NCBI RefSeq assembly: GCF_002304225.1
Contig: NZ_NSLB01000004.1
Span: forward strand, 310,001-374,000
Length of the DNA stretch: 64,000 nt
Source of the DNA: Pseudomonas sp. HAR-UPW-AIA-41
Lineage (GTDB): Bacteria > Pseudomonadota > Gammaproteobacteria > Pseudomonadales > Pseudomonadaceae
Reading direction: 5' to 3'
The notes beneath the pieces are model-generated. The model had not been told where the DNA came from and searched no databases. It saw nothing but the letters and a program-made list of their open reading frames with translations. The position numbers and the translations under genes were made by a program. Numbering within the stretch: the stretch's first letter is position 1; the number at the start of each line of letters is the position of its first letter. Positions 7,565-19,817 of this stretch are shown here, piece by piece.

Positions 7565-10500
7565 ATGAACGGCATGCTCTTTACTTGCAAAACCGCCCTG
7601 AGCCTGACCATCAGCACAACATTGCTGGCCGTATCCATGCAGTCAGCTCAGGCGACCCTGCTGACTCCGTCGCAGACCCCCCTGATTCTCTCCGAAAGCG
7701 TGGCACCAAACCTGATATTAACCCTCGACAATTCAGGGAGCATGTTTTACGCACGCGTCCCGGATGACCCTGAAGGTATTAGCGAAAGCGACGCAAATAG
7801 AACGGCCCTGCGCTCCTCACGCAGAGTTAAATCTTCGTATTACAACCCCATGTATTACAATCCGAACGTTACCTATACCTTGCCGGTAAAGTTCAATACC
7901 GACGGCAGTCGCGCAGCAAGTAACTCTCAGTACACGAGCACTTTTACGAATGCGCCAAATAATGGTTTTCTAGCAAACACCACTACCGGCTTTGTAAACC
8001 TCAGCAACGACTATAAGGTTTCCTGGTCATATAACACTGCCGCCGGCCGCGGATCAAATTACGGCGAAAGCTTTACCTCAAGCCGACTTGCTGAAAACCC
8101 GGACTCCGACTTTTATCTTAACACCACTAAAAACATAAGCTTGAGCAATGGAGGCTCACGGGATTTCACTGAAGGAAACTTCACATTCACAGTAACCCGC
8201 ATCAACAGCTCTACATGTACGGCGACTATCTCAGCCCCCAGCTACATGCCAGCTCCGACCTGTAGCAAAGACGGCAGCAACTACACAGTAACAAGCGACG
8301 CCCGCCAAGCCGGCGTCCCAGCCTACTACTATGTTTTTGACACTACACTTAACAACTGCCCAACAAATACATCACAGCAAAAGAACAATGACAACTGCTA
8401 CAGATTGCAATTAGTAAGCAGCTCTGAGCAGACCAATTTTGCTCGCTGGTATTCCTTTTACCGTTCACGCAATCTGGCAACGCTAACCGCTGCCAACATC
8501 TCCTTCATCGGGCTTCCCAGCAGCATTCGTTTAACTTGGCAAACACTAAGAAACTCCTGCTCATCATTTGATGGTTCAGATAGCGAATGCAACAGCAATC
8601 AGCTTCGTAAATTCTCGCAGACCCACAGAGGAAACTACTTTAACTGGCTGCCCACAATCACCTTCGACTCCGGCGGAACATTCCTGCACGCAGCGATGAA
8701 ACGCGCAGGCGACTACATCTCCACCAGCAACGACCCATGGGCATATGACCCAAACAAAAGCGGCGGCACGGTACAAACGCCCGAGTACTCTTGCCGCGCC
8801 AACTATCACATCCTGATGACGGATGGTATTTGGAACAACGCTGCAAGTGCCCCTTCATCCTTCAGACCAGATCAGACATCTGTAACACTTCCAGATAACA
8901 CAACATATACCCCGTTAGCCCCCTATAACGACGCTACAAACAACACTGTTGCAGACTTGGCTTTTCACTACTGGGCAACAGATGCGCGTACTGGCCTAGC
9001 TAACGACCTGAAGCCGATTATTCAGGCGCCTAATGCTACAGCCAGCACTCAATACTGGGATCCTCGCAATGACCCAGCCACCTGGCAACACCTGACAACT
9101 TTTGCGGTTGGACTCGGGCTAAACGCCAGTCTTAACAACGCCAGTATCCCGTGGACTGGAGAGACCCACGGCGGTAGCGGCTATTCAGCTCTTATGTCAG
9201 GCACAGCATGGCCTGCAGCAGGCGACGGCAGCGACAACAATGTCTATGACTTGTGGCATGCGGCCCTGAACAGCCGCGGGGAGTTTTTTAGTGCAGACAC
9301 TCCTGACGCCATTGTGACAGCCTTCCAAGACATCATCAGCCGCATCAGCAACCGTACCACTTCGGCCGGCGCGCCAGGCGTGACCGCATCCATCGTTCAG
9401 GATGCCCTCAACCGCGAAGTGTACGAAACCAAATTCAACAGCGAGGACTGGTCAGGCGATCTGACCAAATTCAACATCAGCGAAGCAGGTGTGCGCACAG
9501 CAAGGTGGAGCGCTCAGACACAAGTGGATGCGCAAACGCCAAGCAGTCGAAATATCAAGTTCTACAGCGCTACAGCTACCAATAACCTGCAGGACTTTAG
9601 CTGGGATAACCTCTCCAGCGCTGAGCAAGCAATGCTCAACCGCAACTTCGACTCAAGCACCTCGCCTGCCGACACTCGTGGCAGCGAGCGGGTTGCGTAC
9701 ATTCGCGGCGATCAAAGCCAAGAAGGCTCTGCCAGCGGTGCCTTCCGTATCCGCAGCAGTGTACTCGGAGACATTGTCAACTCATCCCCAGTAATTGTGG
9801 CCGCCCCCAAATACATCAGCTATCTGGCTGACAAGATTGATGGCAGCGCAGGCGACTATGAGGCGTTCAAAACCGCCAATGCCAGCCGCACGCCGATGGT
9901 CTATGTAGGTTCTAACGATGGCATGCTACACGGCTTTAATGTCAACACCGGCCAGGAGGCATTCGCATTCGTACCGAGGGCAGTAATGCCCAACCTGTAC
10001 AAATTGACTTCTCAACGATACACAGGTGGTCAGCACAACTTCTTCGTCGACGGTACCCCCACTGTGGCCGACGTGTATTACGACGATGCCTGGCACACGG
10101 TTCTGGTCGGCACACTGCGGGCGGGCGGACGCTCGATCTTTGCACTGGATATCACTAACCCAAGCAGTATCAAGCTGCTTTGGGAAAAGAGCTCGAGCGA
10201 TGCAGGCTTTGCCAACCTTGGCTACACCTTCGCACAGCCGGTCATAGCCCGCCTGCATACCGGCAAGTGGGCAGTGGTCACCGGAAATGGCTATGGCAAT
10301 CAGGATGGTGCAACCGCCGATGTTGCTTCGCTGATGGTGCTGGACATAGAGACCGGCGCGATGGAGAAAGAAATGGTCGTCACTGGTGATAGCACTGTGG
10401 CAAATGGCCTTTCCTCGCCACGCTTGGCCGACAACAACAGTGACGGCATTGCAGATTATGCATATGCCGGCGACCTTCAGGGCAACTTGTGGCGCTTTGA

Positions 10501-11368
10501 TCTGGTACCAACCCTGAGCACAGCAATCAATGGTGATCCCTTCAACAAAACTCTGATTGGCAACATCAACGCAAGCAGCTTCGCAGTCGCCTACGGTGGC
10601 CGGCCGCTGTACACAGCACTCGACGATCGCACTTCCGGCGCGACTAGCCAGGCCATCACAGCACCGCCGTCCCTGGTACGCCACCCCAGCGGCACGGGCT
10701 ACATTGTGGCATTCGGCACCGGCAAGTATTTCGAAAGTACCGACGCCAATGTGGACAGCACCCGCGCCATGACCCTGTATGGCATCTGGGATGAAAAAAC
10801 CCGCAGACAGCCTACATCTGCTCCAAGCTCAGCGCTGAACCGCAGTAATCTTCAACAACAAACCATCACTTCGCAGCCTAGCAACCCCTTCAGCAGCAAC
10901 AATGCCGTACAGGGCATTCGAATTGTCAGCGACAACGCGGTGGACTGGACAACCAAGAAGGGGTGGTACCTGGATCTCAAGGTTGGTAGCACACGAGCCG
11001 GCGAAATGATGATCAACCCCATGGCGGCCCGTGGCAAAACACTACTACTGAGCACCCTTACACCCAACTCCAACCCCTGCCAGGAAGGCGTGGAGTCTTG
11101 GCTTTACGGACTGGATGCAACAACTGGCGGGCGCACCCGTTACAACGTATTCGATCTGAATAATGACAAGACAATCAGCAACCAAGACATGGCCTCGGTT
11201 GGCGGCACCAATACAGTGGTATCCAGCTATAAAAAACCCGGCTCCGGCGGCTTTACTACCAATACCGGCGATATTTTCACCGCGCCAAGCCAGGGCGGTG
11301 GTGTCAAGTACAGCGGAGGCCCGGGAAGCTCCGGTCGTCAAAGCTGGCGAGTTATTCCCGAAGATTAA
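7565..11368 (+). CDS. pilY1: PilY1, pilus tip adhesin / mechanosensor
   Basis: The protein has 1267 residues. A signal peptide ends near Ala30. A von Willebrand A-like region starts with a MIDAS motif D55-N-S57-G-S59; further VWA-like segments follow around residues 350–600. An RGD triplet lies at about 714–716. The C-terminal PilC-type beta-propeller carries a calcium-loop sequence DNNSDGIAD at about 956–964, the site that controls pilus extension/retraction in P. aeruginosa. A second EF-hand-like loop ([12 protein letters not shown]) starts at about 1197. The N-terminal third (about 7800–8950) is visibly AT-richer with different codon use. Translation is probably coupled to pilX. Confidence 0.95.
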   Translation: MNGMLFTCKTALSLTISTTLLAVSMQSAQATLLTPSQTPLILSESVAPNLILTLDNSGSMFYARVPDDPEGISESDANRTALRSSRRVKSSYYNPMYYNPNVTYTLPVKFNTDGSRAASNSQYTSTFTNAPNNGFLANTTTGFVNLSNDYKVSWSYNTAAGRGSNYGESFTSSRLAENPDSDFYLNTTKNISLSNGGSRDFTEGNFTFTVTRINSSTCTATISAPSYMPAPTCSKDGSNYTVTSDARQAGVPAYYYVFDTTLNNCPTNTSQQKNNDNCYRLQLVSSSEQTNFARWYSFYRSRNLATLTAANISFIGLPSSIRLTWQTLRNSCSSFDGSDSECNSNQLRKFSQTHRGNYFNWLPTITFDSGGTFLHAAMKRAGDYISTSNDPWAYDPNKSGGTVQTPEYSCRANYHILMTDGIWNNAASAPSSFRPDQTSVTLPDNTTYTPLAPYNDATNNTVADLAFHYWATDARTGLANDLKPIIQAPNATASTQYWDPRNDPATWQHLTTFAVGLGLNASLNNASIPWTGETHGGSGYSALMSGTAWPAAGDGSDNNVYDLWHAALNSRGEFFSADTPDAIVTAFQDIISRISNRTTSAGAPGVTASIVQDALNREVYETKFNSEDWSGDLTKFNISEAGVRTARWSAQTQVDAQTPSSRNIKFYSATATNNLQDFSWDNLSSAEQAMLNRNFDSSTSPADTRGSERVAYIRGDQSQEGSASGAFRIRSSVLGDIVNSSPVIVAAPKYISYLADKIDGSAGDYEAFKTANASRTPMVYVGSNDGMLHGFNVNTGQEAFAFVPRAVMPNLYKLTSQRYTGGQHNFFVDGTPTVADVYYDDAWHTVLVGTLRAGGRSIFALDITNPSSIKLLWEKSSSDAGFANLGYTFAQPVIARLHTGKWAVVTGNGYGNQDGATADVASLMVLDIETGAMEKEMVVTGDSTVANGLSSPRLADNNSDGIADYAYAGDLQGNLWRFDLVPTLSTAINGDPFNKTLIGNINASSFAVAYGGRPLYTALDDRTSGATSQAITAPPSLVRHPSGTGYIVAFGTGKYFESTDANVDSTRAMTLYGIWDEKTRRQPTSAPSSALNRSNLQQQTITSQPSNPFSSNNAVQGIRIVSDNAVDWTTKKGWYLDLKVGSTRAGEMMINPMAARGKTLLLSTLTPNSNPCQEGVESWLYGLDATTGGRTRYNVFDLNNDKTISNQDMASVGGTNTVVSSYKKPGSGGFTTNTGDIFTAPSQGGGVKYSGGPGSSGRQSWRVIPED

Positions 11369-11387
11369 CCACCAGAAGAGGTTGAGG

Positions 11388-11801
11388 ATGCACAGCAGCC
11401 CGTTTAAACGCCATATGGCGGGCTTTACCCTGATAGAACTGATGATAGTCGTGGCCATCATCGGAATTATTTCGGCTATCGCCTATCCGAGCTACCAAGA
11501 ATACGTGTTGCGCGGTAATCGCAGCGAAGGACAGGCCTTCCTGAACGATGCCGCCGCACGCCAGGAGCGCTATTACGCCCAAAACAACACCTATGCCGAC
11601 ACAGCTGCGAAACTTGGTTATGCGAATAACAACTCCAGTAGCAGCAAGTACACACTGGCAATAAGTAACGTTTCAGCAACCACCTATACCCTGACCGCCA
11701 CTCCAGCCCAAACCGACAGTAAGTGTGGCAACCTGACACTAAATCAAGCAGGCACTAAAGGAGAATCTGGCAGCGGAACACTGGCCGATTGCTGGAAGTG
11801 A
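11388..11801 (+). CDS. pilE: PilE, minor type IV pilin
   Basis: The protein has 137 residues. The leader ends in MAG, followed by [25 protein letters not shown] with Glu at +5. Two cysteines near the end can form the pilin D-loop disulfide. The start at 11388 gives a 12-residue leader and has AGAGG upstream; an upstream extension would run into pilY1. PilE links the tip core to the shaft. It follows pilY1 by 19 bases, so the pilY2 gene that I recall between them in P. aeruginosa is absent. Confidence 0.92.
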   Translation: MHSSPFKRHMAGFTLIELMIVVAIIGIISAIAYPSYQEYVLRGNRSEGQAFLNDAAARQERYYAQNNTYADTAAKLGYANNNSSSSKYTLAISNVSATTYTLTATPAQTDSKCGNLTLNQAGTKGESGSGTLADCWK

Positions 11802-11834
11802 TGTAGTATCGTTTTGCATTAACAGCACAGAGGT

Positions 11835-11870
11835 TAATGGTGTCTACTCAATATTTGGTGGACACCATTA
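11835..11870 (+). terminator. Candidate terminator hairpin after pilE
   Basis: A perfect 10-base inverted repeat, TAATGGTGTC and GACACCATTA, is separated by a 16-base loop and followed by a short TTT. The U-run is weak and the loop long, so it could also be a protein-binding palindrome. Position after the last gene of the pilus operon supports a 3' end. Confidence 0.5.
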
Positions 11871-11978
11871 TTTGGGCCAGAATGGCTTGGCAGTTAACGC
11901 TAGGTCCTTTTCTCTCCGTGCGACCCTTTCAGCAATGCCTTTTAAGCAACTGCTTAAGTATTGATACGCAGTAGAGCC

Positions 11979-12923
11979 CTAAAGCATCTGCACCCGCAGC
12001 TCCTTCGGCATCGAGAACGTCACATTCTCCGGCCGCCCTTCCAGCTCAATCGCCACATCCCCGCCCCACTCACGCAGACGGTTAATGACACCCTGAACCA
12101 GCACTTCCGGGGCCGAGGCGCCTGCCGTGATGCCGATCCGCGCCTTACCCTCGAACCACTCCTGATGTAGATCCTCTGCACCGTCGATCAGATAGGCCGG
12201 GGTATTCAGGCGCTCGGCCAGTTCGCGAAGGCGGTTGGAGTTGGAGCTGTTCGGGCTGCCCACCACCAGCACCACATCGCACTCGGCGGCCAGTTGTTTG
12301 ACCGCATCCTGGCGGTTCTGCGTGGCGTAGCAAATGTCATCCTTGCGCGGACCGCCGATGCTCGGGAATTTGGCGCGCAGGGCATCAATGACCTTGCTGG
12401 TATCGTCCATGGACAGGGTTGTCTGGGTGACGAAGGCCAGCTCCTGAGGATTACGCACCACCAGATTGGCGACGTCCTCCTCGTCCTCGACCAAGTAGAT
12501 ATCGCCACCATTGCTCCGGTCATACTGGCCCATGGTGCCTTCTACTTCCGGGTGCCCCTCATGGCCGATCAGTATGCATTCGCGGCCGTCACGACTGTAA
12601 CGGGCCACCTCCATATGCACCTTGGTCACCAGCGGGCAGGTGGCATCGAACACCTTTAGCCCACGCCGCTCGGCTTCCTGACGTACCGCCTGGGAAACGC
12701 CATGGGCACTGAAGATAACGATAACGTTGTCCGGCACCTGATCCAGCTCTTCGACGAACACGGCGCCGCGGGCGCGCAGGTCTTCGACCACGAACTTGTT
12801 GTGCACCACTTCGTGACGCACATAGATCGGCGGCCCGAATACTTCCAGGGCACGGTTGACGATCTCGATAGCCCGGTCGACGCCGGCGCAGAAACCACGG
12901 GGGTTGGCGAGTTTGATGTGCAT
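11979..12923 (-). CDS. ispH: IspH, 4-hydroxy-3-methylbut-2-enyl diphosphate reductase
   Basis: The protein has 314 residues. It performs the last step of the MEP isoprenoid pathway, making IPP and DMAPP with a [4Fe-4S] cluster. The three cluster cysteines are visible: [13 protein letters not shown] (Cys12), [11 protein letters not shown] and [24 protein letters not shown] and SSNSNRL are further family blocks. The start at 12923 ([12 protein letters not shown]) is the family start; upstream sequence in the same frame is not conserved in type. It is the last gene of the leftward run ribF–ileS–lspA–fkpB–ispH. Confidence 0.96.
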   Translation of the reverse strand: MHIKLANPRGFCAGVDRAIEIVNRALEVFGPPIYVRHEVVHNKFVVEDLRARGAVFVEELDQVPDNVIVIFSAHGVSQAVRQEAERRGLKVFDATCPLVTKVHMEVARYSRDGRECILIGHEGHPEVEGTMGQYDRSNGGDIYLVEDEEDVANLVVRNPQELAFVTQTTLSMDDTSKVIDALRAKFPSIGGPRKDDICYATQNRQDAVKQLAAECDVVLVVGSPNSSNSNRLRELAERLNTPAYLIDGAEDLHQEWFEGKARIGITAGASAPEVLVQGVINRLREWGGDVAIELEGRPENVTFSMPKELRVQML

Positions 12924-12991
12924 GGAAGTCTCGGACAGGCGCAAACAGGAGGAAATTAGAGTGCCCCCGACAGGCGCCGGGGGCAACAGAC

Positions 12992-13429
12992 TCAGGCGGC
13001 TTTGACGTCGATGATTTCGACGTCAAAGGTCAGGTCCTTGCCCGCCAGCGGGTGATTGAAGTCGATGGTCACCTGATTGGCGTCAAACGCCTTGACCACG
13101 CCCGGCAGCTCGGCACTGGCCGCGTCATTGAAGATGATCAGCAGACCTTCGGACAGCTCCATGTCGGCAAACTGAGCGCGCGGCATGACCTGAATATTCT
13201 GCGGATTGCCCTGACCGAAGCCCTGTTCGGGCCCAATCGGCAGGCTGCGCTTGTCACCGGCCTTGAGCCCGTAGAGCGCCTGTTCAAAGCCCGGCAGCAG
13301 GCTGCCATCGCCAACCGTGAAGGTCGCCGGTTGCTTGTCGAAGGTGCTGTCGACCACATCACCGTTATCCAGCTTGATGGCGAAATGCAGGGTTACCTGC
13401 GTGGCCGCACCAATACGTTGCTCAGTCAT
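12992..13429 (-). CDS. fkpB: FkpB (SlpA-like), FKBP-type peptidyl-prolyl isomerase
   Basis: The protein has 145 residues. The FKBP fold is split by an IF (insert-in-flap) domain: [33 protein letters not shown] is the conserved FKBP block, and [13 protein letters not shown] begins the insert. SlpA-type enzymes act as cytosolic proline isomerases and chaperones. The start at 13429 overlaps the lspA stop by 8 bases, so the two are co-translated. The lspA–fkpB–ispH order is typical of Gammaproteobacteria. Confidence 0.92.
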   Translation of the reverse strand: MTEQRIGAATQVTLHFAIKLDNGDVVDSTFDKQPATFTVGDGSLLPGFEQALYGLKAGDKRSLPIGPEQGFGQGNPQNIQVMPRAQFADMELSEGLLIIFNDAASAELPGVVKAFDANQVTIDFNHPLAGKDLTFDVEIIDVKAA

Positions 13430-13931
13430 GCGCCGGCTCTCCGGATTTCTGCGGTTTGAACATATCCAGCGCCAGCAGAATCGCACCCAGGGTGATTGCA
13501 CTATCCGCCAGGTTGAACGCCGGGAAATACCAGCGGTTCTGCCAGTGCACCAGAATAAAGTCGATAACGTGGCCATACACCACGCGGTCAAACAGGTTGC
13601 CGATGGCACCACCCAGCACCAGCGCCAAAGCCAGTGCCAGCCAGGTTTCGTTGGCTTTCAGGCGCTTCAGCCACACCACCAGTACGACACTCACCACCAC
13701 AGCAACAGCGGCAAAGAACCAGCGCTGCCAGCCACTCTCGCTAGCGAGGAAGCTGAACGCCGCCCCCTTGTTGTAGGCCAGGGTCCAGCTGAAGTAGTCA
13801 GGGATGATCACAATCTGCTGGTACAGACTCAGGCTGTTCTCGAAGAACAGCTTGCTCGCCTGATCCAGCACGAACACCAGGAGACTGAGCCACAACCACT
13901 TCAGCCGGCCGAAACGGGCGGTATCAGGCAT
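13422..13931 (-). CDS. lspA: LspA, lipoprotein signal peptidase (SPase II)
   Basis: The protein has 169 residues and four membrane segments. It cleaves the signal peptide of lipid-modified prolipoproteins in the inner membrane. The catalytic aspartates lie in [20 protein letters not shown] and [13 protein letters not shown], and the N-terminal block with DQASK is also present. The start at 13931 overlaps the ileS end by 8 bases, indicating coupling to ileS. Confidence 0.96.
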   Translation of the reverse strand: MPDTARFGRLKWLWLSLLVFVLDQASKLFFENSLSLYQQIVIIPDYFSWTLAYNKGAAFSFLASESGWQRWFFAAVAVVVSVVLVVWLKRLKANETWLALALALVLGGAIGNLFDRVVYGHVIDFILVHWQNRWYFPAFNLADSAITLGAILLALDMFKPQKSGEPAHD

Positions 13932-16755
13932 GCTGACGCACCTCGCCGGCACCATCGATATTCTCGATGCAGCGGCCACAAAGTTCCGGGTGAGCCGCAT
14001 GCGCGCCCACATCGGCACGGTGATGCCAGCAGCGACCGCACTTGGCATGTGCGGACTTGACGATCTTCAGCTTCAGGCCGGCATTGTCGGTGGCCACCGC
14101 ATCGGCATCGGCCGCGCTCAGCGGAGCGACCTGGGCGGCGGAAGTAATCAGCACGAAGCGCAACTCATCCCCCAGCTTGGTCAGTTTGGCTGACAGCTCA
14201 TCATCCACGAACAGGGTCACTTCGGCCTGCAGGTTGCCGCCAATAGCCTTGGCCGCGCGCAGATTCTCCAGCTCCTTGTTCACCGCCGCCTTGACCACCA
14301 TCACGTCGTCCCAGAAGGCGCGATCCAGCTCGCAGTCGGCCGGCAGCTCGCTGAGCCCGGCATACCAGGTATTGAGCATCACCGATTCGTTGCGCTCGCC
14401 CGGCAGGAACTGCCAGATTTCTTCAGCAGTGAACGCCAGGATCGGCGCAACCCAGCGCACCAGCGCCTCGGCAATGTGGTACAGCGCGGTCTGACAGGAG
14501 CGACGCGCCACGCTGTTGGCCGCCGTGGTGTACTGGCGGTCCTTGATGATGTCGAGGTAGAAACCGCCAAGTTCCTGTACGCAGAAGTTGTGCACCTTGG
14601 AGTACACATTCCAGAAGCGGTAGCTGCTGTAGGCCTCTTCGATCTCGCGCTGCAGCAGCAGGGCGCGATCCACTGCCCAGCGGTCCAGAGCCAGCATCTG
14701 CTCATCGGCCAGCAGGTCGGTCGCCGGATTGAAGCCATTGAGGTTGGCCAGCAGGAAGCGTGCGGTATTGCGGATACGCCGGTAGGCGTCGGCGCTGCGC
14801 TCCAGAATCTGTTTGGAAACGGCCATCTCGCCGGAATAGTCGGTGGCCGAAACCCACAGACGCAGAATATCGGCGCCCAGGCTGTCGTTCACTTCCTGCG
14901 GAGCGATCACGTTGCCCAGCGACTTGGACATCTTGCGACCGCTTTCGTCGACGACAAAACCGTGGGTCAGCAGCGCCTTGTACGGGGCATGACCATCAAT
15001 CGCCGCACCGGTCAGCAGGGAGGAATGGAACCAGCCACGGTGCTGGTCGGAGCCTTCCAGATAAAGGTCCGCGCGCGGGCCTTGCTCATGCCCCATCGGG
15101 TGCGAGCCACGCATCACATGCCAGTGCGTAGTACCGGAGTCGAACCAGACATCCAAGGTGTCGCTGATCTTGTCATAGTCGGCTGCTTCAGCGCCGAGCA
15201 GCTCGACTGCATCGAGCTTGAACCAGGCCTCGATGCCCTGCTCTTCCACGCGCAGAGCGACCTGCTCCATCAGCTCGACGGTGCGCGGGTGCAGCTCGCC
15301 ACTCTGCTTGTGCAGGAAGAACGGAATCGGCACACCCCAGGTGCGCTGACGGGAGATGCACCAGTCCGGACGACCGGCGATCATGCCGTGCAGACGCGCC
15401 TGCCCCCAGGCGGGAACGAACTCGGTCTGCTCGATGGCGGCCAGCGAACGCTCGCGCAGGCTCGCTCCGGACTCTGGCTGCTTGTCCATGCCGACGAACC
15501 ACTGCGCGGTGGCGCGGTAGATCAGCGGCGTCTTGTGGCGCCAGCAGTGCATGTAGCTGTGCTGGATGCCTTCGTGCTTGAGCAGCGCGCCGACTTCACG
15601 CAGCTTCTCGACGATCTGCGGATTGGCCTTCCAGATGAACTGACCGCCGAAGAACGGCAGATCCGGCACATACACGCCATTGCTCTGCACCGGGCTGAGG
15701 ATGTCGTCGTTGCTCATGCCGTAGTGCTTGCAGGAACGGAAGTCATCCTCACCATAGGCCGGTGCCGAGTGAACGATACCGGTACCCGCGCCCAACTCGA
15801 CGTACTCAGCCAGATAGACCGGCGAGAAGCGCTCATAGAACGGATGGCAGAAGCGGATCAGCTCCAGCGCGCGGCCTTCGGCGCGGGCGACGATCTCGCC
15901 GCTCAGGCCATAGCGCTGCAGGCAGCTCTCGACCAGCTCCTCGGCCAGCACCAGCAGGCGCTCACCGGTGTCGACCAGGGCATAGGTGAACTCGGGATGA
16001 ACGTTCAGCGCCTGGTTGGCCGGAATGGTCCAGGGCGTGGTGGTCCAGATGACAATGGCGGCCGGCTTGCTCAGCGCGCTCATGCCGAAGGCAGCGGCCA
16101 GCTTGTCGGCGTCTTCGACGGTGAAGGCGACATCAATGGCATCGGACTTCTTGTCCTGATACTCCACCTCGGCCTCGGCCAGCGCCGAGCCACAGTCGAA
16201 GCACCAGTTCACCGGCTTAAGGCCCTTGAACACGAAGCCCTGCTTGACCATCTCGGCCAGCGCACGGATTTCACCGGCCTCGTTGGCAAAGTCCATGGTC
16301 TTGTAGGGGTTGCTCCAGTCGCCCAGCACACCCAGACGCATGAAGTCGGCTTTCTGTCCTTCAACCTGCTCGGCGGCATAGGCGCGGCACAGTTCGCGGG
16401 TCTTGTCGGCCGGTAGATGCTTGCCATGGGTCACTTCGACCTTGTGCTCGATCGGCAGACCGTGACAGTCCCAGCCCGGCACATAGGGCGCATCGAAGCC
16501 GGACAGGGTCTTGGAGCGGATGATGATGTCCTTGATGATCTTGTTGACCGCATGACCGATGTGGATGTTGCCATTGGCATAGGGCGGGCCGTCATGCAGG
16601 ACGAACTTCGGGCGACCCTCGCCAATCTGCCGCAGCTTCTGGTACAGGCCCAGGCCGTCCCAGCGCTTGAGGGCTTCCGGCTCGCGCTGTGGCAGGCCGG
16701 CCTTCATCGGGAACGCCGTTTCCGGCAGGTTCAGGGTCGCTTTGTAATCGGTCAT
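13924..16755 (-). CDS. ileS: IleS, isoleucyl-tRNA synthetase
   Basis: The protein has 943 residues, normal for the bacterial enzyme. It charges tRNA-Ile. The class I signatures are present: HIGH motif as GNIHIGHA near residue 60, and KMSKS as [10 protein letters not shown] near 605. An editing (CP1) domain lies between them. The C-terminal zinc finger has four cysteines (CGRCWHH and CGRCIENI). The start [21 protein letters not shown] is the family N-terminus. It lies between ribF and lspA in one operon. Confidence 0.98.
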   Translation of the reverse strand: MTDYKATLNLPETAFPMKAGLPQREPEALKRWDGLGLYQKLRQIGEGRPKFVLHDGPPYANGNIHIGHAVNKIIKDIIIRSKTLSGFDAPYVPGWDCHGLPIEHKVEVTHGKHLPADKTRELCRAYAAEQVEGQKADFMRLGVLGDWSNPYKTMDFANEAGEIRALAEMVKQGFVFKGLKPVNWCFDCGSALAEAEVEYQDKKSDAIDVAFTVEDADKLAAAFGMSALSKPAAIVIWTTTPWTIPANQALNVHPEFTYALVDTGERLLVLAEELVESCLQRYGLSGEIVARAEGRALELIRFCHPFYERFSPVYLAEYVELGAGTGIVHSAPAYGEDDFRSCKHYGMSNDDILSPVQSNGVYVPDLPFFGGQFIWKANPQIVEKLREVGALLKHEGIQHSYMHCWRHKTPLIYRATAQWFVGMDKQPESGASLRERSLAAIEQTEFVPAWGQARLHGMIAGRPDWCISRQRTWGVPIPFFLHKQSGELHPRTVELMEQVALRVEEQGIEAWFKLDAVELLGAEAADYDKISDTLDVWFDSGTTHWHVMRGSHPMGHEQGPRADLYLEGSDQHRGWFHSSLLTGAAIDGHAPYKALLTHGFVVDESGRKMSKSLGNVIAPQEVNDSLGADILRLWVSATDYSGEMAVSKQILERSADAYRRIRNTARFLLANLNGFNPATDLLADEQMLALDRWAVDRALLLQREIEEAYSSYRFWNVYSKVHNFCVQELGGFYLDIIKDRQYTTAANSVARRSCQTALYHIAEALVRWVAPILAFTAEEIWQFLPGERNESVMLNTWYAGLSELPADCELDRAFWDDVMVVKAAVNKELENLRAAKAIGGNLQAEVTLFVDDELSAKLTKLGDELRFVLITSAAQVAPLSAADADAVATDNAGLKLKIVKSAHAKCGRCWHHRADVGAHAAHPELCGRCIENIDGAGEVRQHA

Positions 16756-16773
16756 CTTAGGTCCGGCTCATGA

Positions 16774-17709
16774 TCAGGAATTGGCGCGCTGCCAATAGGC
16801 GCGGGCACTGGCGATATCGGCATCAATCGCCGCTTTGAGAGCCTCCAGCGAGGCAAAGCGCTGCTCATCCCGCAGCTTCTGGTGGAAGACCACCGTCAAC
16901 CGGCGACCATAGAGGTCACCGGCAAAATCCAGCAAATGCACTTCCAGGTGCGCGCGGCCGTCGCCGGCTACGGTCGGACGCATGCCGATATTGGCCACGC
17001 CCGGCTGCACACGCCCATCCAGCTCGACGCTGACCAGATAGACCCCGTTGAGCGGAGCACGGCGGCGCTTGAGCTGCACATTGGCAGTCGGGGTACCGAG
17101 CTGACGGCCCAGCTTCTGGCCATGCAGAACCCGTCCGCTGATGCTGAACGGCCGCCCCAGCAACTGCTCAGCCAGGGCAAAGTCAGCCACCTGCGCGGCA
17201 TTACGCACCCGCGTGCTACTGACCCGTTCACCATCCAGCTCGATGGTGATGGCATCCTCGACACTGAAGCCGAATTGCCGCCCGGCCTGCTCCAGAAAGG
17301 AGAAATCACCGGCGCGGTCACAGCCAAAACGGAAGTCATCGCCGACTTCCAGATGCTGCACACCCAACCCCTCGACCAGCACGGTACGCACAAAGTCGGC
17401 AGCCGAGAGCTCACGCAGGCGACGATTGAAGGCCAGACACAGCACCCGGTCGACACCGGCAGCGGCCAGCAGCTCAAGCTTGTCGCGCAAGCGAGAAAGG
17501 CGCACCGGCGCATTGTCAGGGGCAAAGAATTCGCGCGGCTGCGGTTCGAAAATCACCACACAACTGGGCAGCTGCAGCTCGGCAGCGCGCTCGCGCAGAC
17601 GCTGCAAAATAGCCTGATGCCCACGGTGCACCCCATCGAAATTACCGATGGTGGCCACACAGCCGCGGAGCGCGGGCTTCAGATTGTGCAAACCTCTGAC
17701 CAGCTGCAT
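16774..17709 (-). CDS. ribF: RibF, bifunctional riboflavin kinase / FAD synthetase
   Basis: The protein has 311 residues. The N-terminal FAD synthetase domain has a nucleotidyltransferase motif (IGNFDGVHRGHQAIL) and V-S-S-T-R. The C-terminal flavokinase domain carries GRVLHGQKLGRQLGTPTANV and GVYLV, which form the ATP and riboflavin sites. It converts riboflavin to FMN and then FAD. It is separated by 18 bases from ileS, the usual order in pseudomonads. Confidence 0.96.
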   Translation of the reverse strand: MQLVRGLHNLKPALRGCVATIGNFDGVHRGHQAILQRLRERAAELQLPSCVVIFEPQPREFFAPDNAPVRLSRLRDKLELLAAAGVDRVLCLAFNRRLRELSAADFVRTVLVEGLGVQHLEVGDDFRFGCDRAGDFSFLEQAGRQFGFSVEDAITIELDGERVSSTRVRNAAQVADFALAEQLLGRPFSISGRVLHGQKLGRQLGTPTANVQLKRRRAPLNGVYLVSVELDGRVQPGVANIGMRPTVAGDGRAHLEVHLLDFAGDLYGRRLTVVFHQKLRDEQRFASLEALKAAIDADIASARAYWQRANS

Positions 17710-17778
17710 ATCAGGCTACTTGCTTAAAAAGTGGTCGATTATACCCACAGCCACGCGCCGACAACAGGCGCGCAGCCA

Positions 17779-19323
17779 TTAGGACACTGCGCGCCGGGCA
17801 AAGTCGCGGGGACGAAAACCCAGAGCGAACAGCACAGCGAAATAACTGCCGGCGCCGGCAACCACCAGAACGCCCAACCAGAGCATGCGCTGCGGCATGC
17901 CACCCAACTCCCAAGCCGGTACATAACGCATGCCCAGCAACAGCACACCGACCATCACCGCCAGCGCCAGCAACAGCTTGAAAAAGAATACGGGCCAGCC
18001 AGCCTGCGCCTGGTACAGCTGCTGACGGCGCAACTGCCAGAAGAGCAGCGCGGCATTCAGGCAGGCCGCCAGACTGATCGACAGCGCCAGACCGGCATGG
18101 GCCAGCGGAATCACGAAGAGAAACAGCAGATTCATCAGCTGCGTCGCCACCAGACTGAAAATGGCGATACGCACCGGCGTCTTGATGTTCTGCCGGGCAT
18201 AGAAGCCAGGCGCCAGCACCTTGACCAGAATGATCCCGACCAGACCGACGGCATAGGCCACCAGCGCCCTGCAGGTCATGTCGGCATCCAGCGCAGTGAA
18301 GGCGCCGTACTGGAACAGGGTCACCACCAGCGGCTTGGCCAGCACGATCAGCGCCAGAGAGGCCGGAAGCGCCAACAACAGACAGAGCCGCAGCCCCCAG
18401 TCGAGCAGCTGCGAATAGCTGGTGCGGTCATCCAGAGCATGGGTACGCGCCAGCGATGGCAGCAGAATGGTGCCCAGCGCCACGCCCAGCACACCGGCCG
18501 GCAACTCCATCAGGCGATCGGCGTAATACATCCAGGACACCGAACCGGCCACCAGAAAGGAGGCAAAGATGGTGTTGAGGATCAGCGAGATCTGGCTGAC
18601 CGACACCCCGAGAATCGCCGGCCCCATCTGCTTCATGACCCGCCACACGCCCGTATCTCGAAGATTCAGGCGCGGCAGAACCAGCATGCCGATCCTCTTC
18701 AATGCAGGCAGCTGGAAAACGAACTGCAGCAGGCCACCCACCAGCACCGCCCAGCCCAGCGCCATTACAGGCGGATCGAAGTACGGCACCAGAAACAGAG
18801 CAAAAACGATCATGCTGATATTCAGCAACGTCGGCACAAAGGCCGGCACCGAGAAGCGGTTCCAGGTGTTGAGAATGGCCCCTGCCAGTGAAGCCAGGGA
18901 AATCAGCAGGATATAAGGAAAGGTCACCCGCAACAGATCGGTGGTCAGGGCGAACTTCTCGGGATCGGCGACAAAACCCGGTGCCGTCGCCCAGATGATG
19001 GCCGGCGCTGCCAGAATGCCGAGCAAGGTCACCAGAGCCAGTACCAGCGTCAGCAGGCCCGAAATATAGGCAATGAAGGTGCGCGTCGCCTCCTCGCCCT
19101 GCTGCGCCTTGTATTCCGCCAGAATCGGCACAAAAGCCTGCGAAAATGCCCCTTCGGCGAAAATCCGCCGCAGCAGGTTGGGCAGCTTGAACGCCACGAA
19201 AAAGGCGTCAGTCGCCATGCCGGCACCGAAGGCGCGCGCCACAATGGTGTCGCGCACAAAGCCCAGCACCCGCGACAGAAGAGTCATTGAGCTGACAGCC
19301 GCCAGCGATTTCAGCAGATTCAT
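17779..19323 (-). CDS. murJ: MurJ (MviN), lipid II flippase
   Basis: The protein has 514 residues and about 14 membrane segments of the MOP superfamily. It moves lipid II across the inner membrane for peptidoglycan synthesis. The N-terminal block [23 protein letters not shown] and [21 protein letters not shown] are family signatures. The start at 19323 ([10 protein letters not shown]) matches the usual N-terminus; a Met 9 codons upstream is less likely. The gene is divergent from rpsT with about 210 bases between, which must contain both promoters. Confidence 0.96.
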   Translation of the reverse strand: MNLLKSLAAVSSMTLLSRVLGFVRDTIVARAFGAGMATDAFFVAFKLPNLLRRIFAEGAFSQAFVPILAEYKAQQGEEATRTFIAYISGLLTLVLALVTLLGILAAPAIIWATAPGFVADPEKFALTTDLLRVTFPYILLISLASLAGAILNTWNRFSVPAFVPTLLNISMIVFALFLVPYFDPPVMALGWAVLVGGLLQFVFQLPALKRIGMLVLPRLNLRDTGVWRVMKQMGPAILGVSVSQISLILNTIFASFLVAGSVSWMYYADRLMELPAGVLGVALGTILLPSLARTHALDDRTSYSQLLDWGLRLCLLLALPASLALIVLAKPLVVTLFQYGAFTALDADMTCRALVAYAVGLVGIILVKVLAPGFYARQNIKTPVRIAIFSLVATQLMNLLFLFVIPLAHAGLALSISLAACLNAALLFWQLRRQQLYQAQAGWPVFFFKLLLALAVMVGVLLLGMRYVPAWELGGMPQRMLWLGVLVVAGAGSYFAVLFALGFRPRDFARRAVS

Positions 19324-19532
19324 TGAGCCTGACCGGATAGAATGCGCCACCGCGGTGATCGTTCATCTGCCCACAGGCAGCGCACCGCTTGCAAAGACAG
19401 CGAGTTTAGCCGGGCAGCCGCTGGTCAGGCCAGCAAACGCCGCTGCTAATTCGCTTGACACTACCCAACCGCAAGGGAATAATTCGCGACCTTAATTTGT
19501 TCGCTATTCCCAAGATTTTGAGGAGCTCGACG

Positions 19533-19805
19533 GTGGCCAACTCACCTTCCGCCAAAAAACGCGCCAAACAGGCTGAGAAGCGTCGCAGCCACAACGCCAG
19601 CCTGCGCTCCATGGTGCGCACCTACATCAAGAACGTTGTCAAAGCGATCGACGCTAAAGACCTGGAAAAAGCTCAGAGCGCTTACACTCTGGCTGTTCCG
19701 GTTATCGACCGCATGGCTGATAAAGGCATCATCGACAAGAACAAGGCAGCTCGTCACAAGAGCCGTCTGAACGCTCACATCAAGGCAATGGCTACCGCCG
19801 CCTGA
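19533..19805 (+). CDS. rpsT: RpsT, 30S ribosomal protein S20
   Basis: The protein has 90 residues: Lys/Arg/Ala-rich and helical, with the family start [17 protein letters not shown] and end [12 protein letters not shown]. The start is GTG at 19533, preceded by GAGGAG at 19519–19524. An ATG start further upstream would add a non-family extension. S20 binds 16S rRNA and is an early assembly protein. It is a single-gene unit ending in a strong terminator. Confidence 0.97.
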   Translation: MANSPSAKKRAKQAEKRRSHNASLRSMVRTYIKNVVKAIDAKDLEKAQSAYTLAVPVIDRMADKGIIDKNKAARHKSRLNAHIKAMATAA

Positions 19806-19817
19806 TGCGATGATGCA

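Noticed and set aside
14476..16416. 646-codon open frame on the plus strand across ileS
   Set aside because: It is the complement of a clearly conserved gene in GC-rich DNA and its product has no recognisable domain.
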